From the NCBI GenBank assembly GCA_900545535.1, contig UQZN01000005.1:62001-126000 (forward strand): 64,000 nucleotides of DNA, in the 5' to 3' direction. Origin of the DNA: an uncultured Phascolarctobacterium sp. GTDB lineage: Bacteria > Bacillota > Negativicutes > Acidaminococcales > Acidaminococcaceae. The notes beneath the pieces are model-generated. The model worked only from the letters and a program-made list of their open reading frames with translations. It did no database searches and was not told where the DNA came from. Positions 8,706-15,695 of this stretch are shown piece after piece (the stretch's first letter is position 1; every line of letters starts with the position of its first letter). The position numbers and the translations under genes are program-made.

Positions 8706-11027
8706 ATGGAAACAAGGCCACGCCTGATGCCATTGCTGCCTTTAAGAGGTATGCTGGTATTTCCGGGCATGATTATAAATCTTGATGTAGGCAGAGAGCG
8801 TTCTGTCCATGCGGTAGAAGCTGCCATGACATCCGACAAGCAAATCCTTCTGGTATCCCAGAAAGAAGCCGTAACAATGGAGCCGGGGCAGCAGGATCTG
8901 TTTAAATATGGCGTCGTGGCAGAAATCAAACAACTGCTCAAATTGCCGAGCGGTGCGCTGCGGATACTGGTCGAAGGCTTAGCGCGCGCTAAAATAGAAA
9001 CGATCATCGAAGCTCCGGCTGTCGATACCTATTTTCAGGCCAACGCGCTGCCGGTGGACTCTGTCGTCAGCGAAGATAACGAGGTAGAGGCCCTGCGTCG
9101 GATGCTGATCGAAACCTTCGAGCAATGGATCATCGCCAGTAAAAAAGTCAACAGCGAAGTGCTGCTGACCTTCAAGGATCAGACCGATCCCGGACGCGTA
9201 GCAGACATGATCGCCGGTTACCTGTCCATCAATATCGAAGAAAAAGAGCAGCTTTTGGAAGCGGTCGATGTCAAAGAACGCATGAACAAGCTCTATACCT
9301 ATCTGTGTAAAGAACTGGAGATTGCCGGACTGGAAAAAAATATTTCCCAGCAGGTGCGCAAACAGATCGAACAGAACCAGAAAGAATATTATCTGCGTGA
9401 GCAGATGAAAGCCATCAATAAAGAACTTGGCGAAGGCGACGAACGCCAGGCTGAAATTGACGAATATAAAAAACAAATGGCGGAGCTCGACCTGCCGGAA
9501 GAAGTAGTCGAAAAGATCAACAAAGAACTGGACCGTCTGTATAAGATGCCGCCGATGATGGCTGAAAGCGCCGTCATCCGCAACTATATCGACGTGCTTT
9601 TAAGTCTGCCCTGGGGCAAATTTACCGAAGATAATTTTGATCTTGAAGTAGCTGCCAAAGTGCTGGATAAAGATCACTATGGTCTGGAAAAAGTCAAAGA
9701 ACGTATCCTGGAATATCTGGCGGTACGGGCACTGACCAAACAGAGCAAAGGACCGATCCTGTGTCTGGTCGGACCTCCCGGCGTAGGTAAAACCTCCCTG
9801 GCACATTCGGTAGCCAAGGCCATCAATCGCAAATTCACCCGTGTTTCCCTGGGCGGCGTGCGTGATGAAGCCGAGATCCGCGGCCACCGCCGCACCTATA
9901 TCGGCGCAATGCCGGGACGGATCATTCACGGTATGCAGACCTGCGGCTGTATGAATCCGGTTTTCCTGCTGGACGAAGTCGATAAAATGGCGTCCGATTT
10001 CCGGGGCGATCCTGCTTCCGCACTGCTGGAAGTATTGGACCCGGAGCAGAACAATACGTTCAGTGACCACTATATCGAATTTCCTTTTGACCTATCGAAC
10101 GTCTTCTGGATCGTGACCGCTAATACCGTGGAAACTATCCCGCCTGCTCTTTTAGACAGGATGGAAGTGATCCAGCTGACCAGCTATACCGAAGATGAAA
10201 AAGTCAAGATCGGCGAACTGCATTTATTGCCGAAGGAACGTCAGGCTCATGGCCTGACAGCGAAGACCCTGAATATTACGGAAACCGCGCTGCGTCACGT
10301 TATCCGTGAATATACCCGCGAGGCCGGTGTGCGTAATCTGGAACGCAAGATCGCCGCTATTTGCCGCAAAACAGCGCATCGCATTGTCACCAAACAGGTC
10401 AAAAGCGCTAAAGTTACCGAAAAAAATCTGACTAAATACCTGGGCCCTGTTATTTTTCTGGAAAGCGATCTGACCGCCAGAGCCGAGATCGGCATCTGCA
10501 CAGGCTTGGCCTGGACCAGCGTCGGCGGCGAACTGCTGAAAGTGGAAGTGCTGGCTACCAATGGCAAAGGCGGGCTGGTGCTTACGGGCCAGCTGGGCGA
10601 CGTGATGAAAGAATCTGCTCAGGCCGGTTATACCTATATCCGTTCCCGTGCTAAAGAATTGCAGCTGGACGAAAAATTTTATGAAACCACCGACATCCAT
10701 ATCCATTTGCCGGAAGGCGCTATCCCAAAAGACGGCCCTTCTGCCGGCATCACTATGGTAACGGCTATGGTCTCGGCGCTGACCAAACGCTGCGTCAAAG
10801 CCGGTCTTGCCATGACGGGCGAGATCACACTGTCGGGCAAGGTACTGCCGGTAGGCGGCATCAAAGAAAAAATGCTGGCGGCGCACCGTTACGGCGTCAA
10901 AACTATCCTGCTGCCGGAACAGAATATGCAGGATCTGGAAGAACTGCCTGCTAACGTGCGGGCGGCCATAAAATTCATTCCTGTCAATCATATGGATCAG
11001 GTGCTGCAGTTAGCTTTGGAGGAATAA
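8706..11027 (+). CDS. lon: ATP-dependent protease Lon (LonA)
   Basis: From ATG 8706 (RBS AAAGGAGGGG) the product is 773 residues, the normal LonA length; a longer in-frame start at 8655 lacks a ribosome site. The N-terminal substrate-binding domain (LPLLPLRGMLVFPGM) is followed by a coiled-coil region and an AAA+ module with Walker A GPPGVGKT (about 356-363). The protease domain has catalytic Ser679 in KDGPSAGIT and Lys722 in GGIKEK, the same numbering as E. coli Lon. It degrades damaged and regulatory proteins. The stop codon is one base from the engB start. Confidence 0.97.
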   Translation: METRPRLMPLLPLRGMLVFPGMIINLDVGRERSVHAVEAAMTSDKQILLVSQKEAVTMEPGQQDLFKYGVVAEIKQLLKLPSGALRILVEGLARAKIETIIEAPAVDTYFQANALPVDSVVSEDNEVEALRRMLIETFEQWIIASKKVNSEVLLTFKDQTDPGRVADMIAGYLSINIEEKEQLLEAVDVKERMNKLYTYLCKELEIAGLEKNISQQVRKQIEQNQKEYYLREQMKAINKELGEGDERQAEIDEYKKQMAELDLPEEVVEKINKELDRLYKMPPMMAESAVIRNYIDVLLSLPWGKFTEDNFDLEVAAKVLDKDHYGLEKVKERILEYLAVRALTKQSKGPILCLVGPPGVGKTSLAHSVAKAINRKFTRVSLGGVRDEAEIRGHRRTYIGAMPGRIIHGMQTCGCMNPVFLLDEVDKMASDFRGDPASALLEVLDPEQNNTFSDHYIEFPFDLSNVFWIVTANTVETIPPALLDRMEVIQLTSYTEDEKVKIGELHLLPKERQAHGLTAKTLNITETALRHVIREYTREAGVRNLERKIAAICRKTAHRIVTKQVKSAKVTEKNLTKYLGPVIFLESDLTARAEIGICTGLAWTSVGGELLKVEVLATNGKGGLVLTGQLGDVMKESAQAGYTYIRSRAKELQLDEKFYETTDIHIHLPEGAIPKDGPSAGITMVTAMVSALTKRCVKAGLAMTGEITLSGKVLPVGGIKEKMLAAHRYGVKTILLPEQNMQDLEELPANVRAAIKFIPVNHMDQVLQLALEE

Positions 11028-11028
11028 G

Positions 11029-11667
11029 ATGAATAAAGGAATCTGGGATATTATCCATGCCCAATATATCACTTCTGCCGTTCGGGCAGATCAATACCCG
11101 ACCCCGCCTTTGATAGAAGCTGCCTTCATAGGACGCTCCAACGTCGGTAAATCTTCACTGATCAATTCCCTGTGCCGGCGCAACGGTCTGGCTCGGGTAA
11201 GCTCGACCCCGGGCAAGACCCAGACGATAAACTTCTATGGCCTGCAGGCTAAACGTACCGCCGAAGGGCAGGAAGAACGGGCTGATTTTTATTTAGTGGA
11301 TCTGCCCGGGTATGGTTTTGCCAAAACAGCCAAAACCAACAAAGACAAGTGGTCCGGTTTCATCAGTAAATATCTTTCGGGGTCTGATAATCTGGGCCTC
11401 GTCTGCCAGCTGATCGATATCAGGCATAAGCCTTTGGACAGCGACATCGAAAGCTATCACTGGCTGTTGGACTGCGGTCTGCAGGTACAGGTTATTCTGA
11501 CTAAAGCTGATAAATTGTCGAAAAATGCGGCCATGGCGCAAAAAGCCCTGTTCAAGCGCGAGCTGGGGCTGGACGACAGCCGTATCATGACCTATTCTGT
11601 AACGCAAAGCACGATGCGCAGTGAACTCATCAACCGCATCATGACAGCATTGGAAGGCCATTACTGA
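11029..11667 (+). CDS. engB: Ribosome-biogenesis GTP-binding protein YsxC/EngB
   Basis: This 212-residue TRAFAC GTPase has G1 GRSNVGKSS (about 35-43), the G2 region SSTPGKTQTINFY, G3 DLPGYGFAK and G4 TKADKLSK. It is required for late 50S subunit assembly. It starts two bases after lon ends, and the lon-engB pair is a conserved neighbourhood in Firmicutes. The next gene starts 11 nt downstream, so all three are one operon. Confidence 0.96.
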   Translation: MNKGIWDIIHAQYITSAVRADQYPTPPLIEAAFIGRSNVGKSSLINSLCRRNGLARVSSTPGKTQTINFYGLQAKRTAEGQEERADFYLVDLPGYGFAKTAKTNKDKWSGFISKYLSGSDNLGLVCQLIDIRHKPLDSDIESYHWLLDCGLQVQVILTKADKLSKNAAMAQKALFKRELGLDDSRIMTYSVTQSTMRSELINRIMTALEGHY

Positions 11668-11678
11668 GTGAGGTAAAT

Positions 11679-12710
11679 ATGCTGAATCGTTTGCTGCTGT
11701 TTATCATGGCAGCTTGTTTGGGAACACTGTTTTTAAAAATGGAACTGCCGATACCCTACCTTTTAGGCGGTATTTTTGCAGCAGTAGCCTGTAAAGTAGC
11801 AGGCTCATCTGTCACCTGGCCCAAAAACTGGCGCGAAGTGGCTCTGCTTGTTGCCGGCTATGGTATCGGCCGTAACTTTACGGCTGACACCTGGGATAAA
11901 ATGACCCATCAGACCTTCGGCGTACTGGAAGCTACGCTGATCGCCGTCGCCGTTGCGGTTGTCATAGCCTGGTGGACTGCCCGGCATACGTCTGCCAACC
12001 TGATCAGCTGCGTCATGGGCATTATGCCTGGCGGTCTGACGCAGATGATGCTGATGTCAGAAGACGACCCGCGGGCCGACGCCAATGTCGTTGTTGTCAT
12101 GCAGACCCTGCGTCTGGTAGGCGTCATCGTAGCCGTGCCGTTTCTGGTCATCCACGGGCTGGGGGCTCAGGTGATCCAGGGCGGCGTCACTGTAGCGGCC
12201 ACTGGCGGAATCAATTGGCTGATCATGCTGCCGCTGTCTTTTTTAGGCGCTTTTCTAGCCACAAAGTTCAATGTACCGACCCCGCGTTTGCTGGGGCCGA
12301 TCCTGGCGACCGCAGCCGGCTCGTACTTTTTGGGCAGCCTGCAGCCTGTGCCTGATCTGTTGATGATGGCCGCACAGGTCAGTATCGGCCTGTATATGGG
12401 CGTTATGTTGGAGCCCAAAAAACTTTCTGCCACCAGAGAACTGATGCCGTACATTTTCTGCGGTATCGTCCTGATGATCGGTGTCAGCGTCGCTGTGGCC
12501 TGGTCACTGTCGGCGCGCTATGGCTTCTCGCTGATCACGGCCTTCCTGGCCATGGCTCCGGGCGGCATTGCGGAAATGTGTCTGGCAGGCATGAGTATGG
12601 GCGAAGATGTTTCGATCATTCTCACCTATCAGCTGGTGCGGCTGCTGTTTTTAAATATCTGTGTTCCCTTAGGCATCAACCTGTATTTTAAAAATAAAAT
12701 AACTGGATAA
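11679..12710 (+). CDS. AbrB family (PF05145-type) integral membrane protein
   Basis: The 343-residue protein is hydrophobic with about ten transmembrane segments in two internal halves. Each half has the family pattern of Pro/Gly-rich motifs: PIPYLLGGIFAA with MPGGLTQMM in the first, TPRLLGPILA with APGGIAEMCLAG in the second. The family is often named AbrB or ammonia-monooxygenase-like but has no established transport substrate. It is the last gene of the lon-engB operon and ends at a strong hairpin. Confidence 0.8.
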   Translation: MLNRLLLFIMAACLGTLFLKMELPIPYLLGGIFAAVACKVAGSSVTWPKNWREVALLVAGYGIGRNFTADTWDKMTHQTFGVLEATLIAVAVAVVIAWWTARHTSANLISCVMGIMPGGLTQMMLMSEDDPRADANVVVVMQTLRLVGVIVAVPFLVIHGLGAQVIQGGVTVAATGGINWLIMLPLSFLGAFLATKFNVPTPRLLGPILATAAGSYFLGSLQPVPDLLMMAAQVSIGLYMGVMLEPKKLSATRELMPYIFCGIVLMIGVSVAVAWSLSARYGFSLITAFLAMAPGGIAEMCLAGMSMGEDVSIILTYQLVRLLFLNICVPLGINLYFKNKITG

Positions 12711-12714
12711 AAGC

Positions 12715-12755
12715 GGCCTCATACCCTGCAGTATATTGCAGCAGGGTATGAGGCC
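12715..12755 (+). terminator. Strong 15-bp hairpin ending the lon operon
   Basis: GGCCTCATACCCTGC / GCAGGGTATGAGGCC perfect arms with an 11-nt loop. Only a short T-poor tail (TTACTATTT) follows. It probably ends transcription or stabilises the 3' end. Confidence 0.65.
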
Positions 12756-12800
12756 TTACTATTTATGGCGGACGATAGATAAAAAAATCTACCAAAAGGC

Positions 12801-12829
12801 TTGACAAAAGAAATAGTAATAAATATAAT
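12801..12829 (+). promoter_or_regulatory. Consensus promoter of the mutAB B12 leader
   Basis: A perfect TTGACA (12801-12806), 17-nt spacer and perfect TATAAT (12824-12829). Such a strong promoter is expected where control is exerted downstream in the leader. The leader to mutA is about 665 nt. Confidence 0.92.
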
Positions 12830-12856
12830 TAAGACATCAAATGAATATTGGAAGCT

Positions 12857-13010
12857 AAAGGTGCTCTACGGAGCTTAATAGAGAAGTCGGTGTAATCCCG
12901 ACGCGGTCCCGCCGCTGTAACGAGGAGCGAACTTCAGATACCACTGGTAGCAATACTGGGAAGGTGAAGGAAGCTGTGAATCGGAGTCAGAAGAACTGCC
13001 TTAGCCACCA
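12857..13010 (+). ncRNA. Cobalamin riboswitch in the mutAB leader
   Basis: The P1 strand AAAGGTGCT (12857-12865) pairs with AGCCACC (about 13003-13009). The conserved core GTCGGTGTAATCCCGACGCG then CCGCCGCTGTAA is followed by the peripheral stems GGGAAGGTGAAGG and a B12-box-like GAGTCAGAAGAACTGCC (12984-13000). This is the large AdoCbl-type architecture (RF00174 style). It should sense adenosylcobalamin, the cofactor of the mutase it precedes. Confidence 0.9.
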
Positions 13011-13017
13011 TCGCTGA

Positions 13018-13045
13018 TTGACCTGCGAGAGACGGGGAGGAGATG
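13018..13045 (+). ncRNA. Conserved post-aptamer hairpin element (copy 1)
   Basis: A 28-nt block directly after the aptamer is nearly identical to one at 21821-21848 behind the second B12 aptamer. It has a short stem CCTG/CGGG around loop CGAGAGA, then a purine-rich GGAGGAGATG. Copy 2 has CCTG/CAGG in the stem, so pairing is preserved. Its role is unknown; it may belong to the expression platform. Confidence 0.6.
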
Positions 13046-13103
13046 CTGCAGAGTTCGTATTTTGGGTAAATACGAAGTGCGAATCTTTTGCTATGAATTT
13101 CTG

Positions 13104-13147
13104 ACCGTTTTTCTTAATATTATTTTAAGAAAACGGTTTTCTGTTTT
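13104..13147 (+). terminator. First terminator of the mutAB B12 leader
   Basis: ACCGTTTTTCTTAA / TTTAAGAAAACGGTT hairpin followed by TTCTGTTTTT. It sits 94 nt after the aptamer, the expected place for a B12-controlled terminator. Confidence 0.85.
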
Positions 13148-13302
13148 TCTGCGCCCTACGCGCGCATTGAGGTCGAAGTGTGATGGCTAGACCTCGGGAT
13201 TAAGGTCAGCCATCAGTGGATATATTTATTTGTGACAGGACTGGACACCCTGTCAGGTTTATTGCCATTCTCAAGTTCTTTTGTATAAGAACCTTCTTTT
13301 CC

Positions 13303-13366
13303 TTTGCCTGCGTAGGGGTGCGCGGCAAAATAACCATCACAAAAACAGTGGTGGTTTATTTTTTTA
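13303..13366 (+). ncRNA. G-loop hairpin plus second terminator in the mutAB leader (unknown regulatory module)
   Basis: A hairpin (13303-13328) with TTTGCC/GGCAAA and GCG/CGC pairs holds the loop TAGGGGTG. It is followed at once by a terminator, AACCATCAC / GTGGTGGTT (13332-13357), with a T-run to 13365. The same hairpin-terminator pair occurs at 22105-22163 with different stem sequence but the same 13-nt core CGTAGGGGTGCGC. The upstream CCCTACGC (13154-13161) is complementary to GCGTAGGG of the hairpin. I do not recognise a known riboswitch class. Confidence 0.6.
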
Positions 13367-13503
13367 GGAAAAGAGACACTTAACAGATGCAGTTTAGGTA
13401 GGAGATACTCGAACCACTCTGCGATACGTAAGTAAGCAAAATACAGGAGGTGAATGGTTTTACTGCCCCGGCACAGGAAATAATCAATGAAAGGATGCCG
13501 TAT

Positions 13504-15693
13504 ATGGAACAAGATAAAAACCTTACAGCAGAGCTTCACAAGGAAGAAGCTTCAGAAACAGCTTTTTCTCCAGTGACATTTGATGAATTTACGCCGCCGT
13601 CCTATGAGGAATGGAAGCAAGAAGTAGTTACTGCTCTTAAAGGCGGTTCTTTTGAAAAAAGTATGTTTACCAAAACTTATGAGGGCATCACCCTGAATCC
13701 TATTTACAGATTAGAGGATCAGGAAAAGATCACCCACAATAAAACCTATCCCGGTATGGAAAGCAACCTGCGTGGTGCCAATGCCGGCGGGTACATCCAT
13801 AAAGTCTGGACGATAGCCCAGGAATGTGATGGCAAAACTCCTGCCGAAGCCAATGAAATGGTCAAATACGAACTCTTGAAAGGAACCACCGCTGCCAGCG
13901 TCGCTTTAGACACCGCGACCCGTAAAGGCTGCGACCCTGACAAAGCAGAAGAAAAAGACGTTGCCGACATCGGCGTTTCCCTGGCTACCGCGGCAGACGT
14001 AGAAAAACTGCTCGACGGCGTCGATCTGGAAAAATTTGAGATCGACATTTACGCCGGCGCTTCCAATATCGCTCTTTTGGCAGCTGTTGCTGCTGCCTGC
14101 GATAAAAAAAGCCTGCCCCTTACCAAACTGCATGGCGCTATCACCGCCGATCCTATTGGGGAACTTGCTTTGGATGGCGCATTAGTTCGTCCATTGGACG
14201 AATATTATGACGAAATGGCACACAGCATTGCCTGGGCTGAAAAAAATGCTCCGCAGCTGAGAACAGTAGTAGTCAATACCGATGTTTATCACAACGGCGG
14301 CGCTAACGACATTCAGGAAGTAGCCTACGCCATGAACGAAGCAGTAACCTATATGCGCGCTATGGAACGCCGCGGCATCGACATCAATGCCTTCTGCCGC
14401 CACCTGCGTTTCCATTTCAGCATCGGCGCCAATTTCTTTATGGAGATCGCCAAACTGCGCAGCCTGAAAATGGTTTGGGCACAAATCGTTAAAAACTGCG
14501 GCGGTGACGAAGAAGCACAAAAGATCAATCTTTATGTCAGCACTTCCACCTTCTGCCAGACTAAATACGATCCTTATGTAAACCTGCTGCGTGCGGCTAC
14601 TCAATCCTTCTCCGCCGTTGTCGGCGGTATGGACGGCATGTATGTCAAACCCTTTGACCATTGCATCCGCCCCAGCGACGTGTTCTCACGCCGTATTGCC
14701 CGTAATATCCAGATCATGGAGCAGCATGAATTCAACTTTATTCAGCCGATCGATCCTTCCGGCGGCAGCTGGTATATCGAACCCCTGACCGAAGAATTTA
14801 CGGAAAAAACCTGGGCTAAATTCCAGGAGATCGAAAGCCATGGCGGCTTGCTGGCAGCACTTGAAAGCGGTAAAGTACAGGCTGCGATCAAAGAGATTCT
14901 GGAAGACCGTTTCAAAAACCTCGCCACCAGAAAAGACCGTGCGGTTGGCAATAACATGTATCCTAACATGACCGAAGAACTTTTGGAAGTGCCTGAAGTA
15001 GATTTCGCTGGAATCCTGAAAGCACGTAAAACTGATTTGGAAGTCAACGTCAAAGTACGTGATAACGCTTATGTTGAAGCTGTACTCAGCGATCTTGGCA
15101 AACGTGATGCCAGTGAACTGGGTTCCTTGATCGCTGATGCTGAAAAAGCATTGCTGGCTGGCGCGACGATGGGCGAAATCTCAGCAGCTCTTACCGGCAG
15201 CGCTCAGGGCGAAAAAGTGGAAGCTATCGCTCCGCACCGCTGGACTGAACGCTATGAAGAACTGCGCATGCGCACAGAAAGCTTTGTTGCTAAAACCGGC
15301 GAAAATGTTAAAATTTTCCTGGCCAACATGGGTCCGATTCCGCAGCATAAAGCACGTGCCGACTTTGTTACCTCTTTTATGCAGGTCGCAGCCTTTGAAG
15401 TCATGACCAATAATGGGTTCCCGACTGTAGAAGAAGCTGTCAAAGCTGCTCTTGAGTCCGGTGCCGATGCCACCATCGTCTGCTCTACAGACGCTACTTA
15501 TCCGGAACTTGCCCCGGCTGTTACCAAAGCCATCAAAGCAGTTAATCCGGCTATGAAAGTCTTTTTGGCAGGCGCTCCCAGTGCAGAACTGAAAGAAATC
15601 TGTGATGCCGCAGGTATGGATGATTACATCAGCGTTAAATCCAACTGCTATGAAACCCTGCTCCGTATGCAAAAAGAAAGGGGGATGTTCTGA
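13504..15693 (+). CDS. mutA: Methylmalonyl-CoA mutase small subunit
   Basis: ATG 13504, with AAAGGA 9 nt upstream, gives 729 residues; ATG 13495 is an alternative, and a GTG at 13450 lies inside a Shine-Dalgarno sequence and is unlikely. The protein has the mutase TIM barrel (about 40-560) and a C-terminal Rossmann-like domain. In that domain the cobalamin-binding DxHxxG motif is absent (GPIPQHKAR at the equivalent place), as expected for the non-catalytic beta-subunit. With MutB it interconverts succinyl-CoA and (R)-methylmalonyl-CoA, the key step to propionate. Expression should follow B12 through the upstream riboswitch. Confidence 0.95.
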   Translation: MEQDKNLTAELHKEEASETAFSPVTFDEFTPPSYEEWKQEVVTALKGGSFEKSMFTKTYEGITLNPIYRLEDQEKITHNKTYPGMESNLRGANAGGYIHKVWTIAQECDGKTPAEANEMVKYELLKGTTAASVALDTATRKGCDPDKAEEKDVADIGVSLATAADVEKLLDGVDLEKFEIDIYAGASNIALLAAVAAACDKKSLPLTKLHGAITADPIGELALDGALVRPLDEYYDEMAHSIAWAEKNAPQLRTVVVNTDVYHNGGANDIQEVAYAMNEAVTYMRAMERRGIDINAFCRHLRFHFSIGANFFMEIAKLRSLKMVWAQIVKNCGGDEEAQKINLYVSTSTFCQTKYDPYVNLLRAATQSFSAVVGGMDGMYVKPFDHCIRPSDVFSRRIARNIQIMEQHEFNFIQPIDPSGGSWYIEPLTEEFTEKTWAKFQEIESHGGLLAALESGKVQAAIKEILEDRFKNLATRKDRAVGNNMYPNMTEELLEVPEVDFAGILKARKTDLEVNVKVRDNAYVEAVLSDLGKRDASELGSLIADAEKALLAGATMGEISAALTGSAQGEKVEAIAPHRWTERYEELRMRTESFVAKTGENVKIFLANMGPIPQHKARADFVTSFMQVAAFEVMTNNGFPTVEEAVKAALESGADATIVCSTDATYPELAPAVTKAIKAVNPAMKVFLAGAPSAELKEICDAAGMDDYISVKSNCYETLLRMQKERGMF

Positions 15694-15695
15694 TA

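Noticed and set aside
13043..13070. Mini-frame MLQSSYFG after the first B12 aptamer, and MFLTTEVLFM after the second
   Set aside because: The Shine-Dalgarno-like tract abuts the ATG with almost no spacing and the peptides are not conserved between the two copies.
13213..13539. 108-residue minus-strand frame in the mutA leader
   Set aside because: It overlaps the G-loop hairpin, the second terminator and the mutA start; the region is explained as RNA leader.
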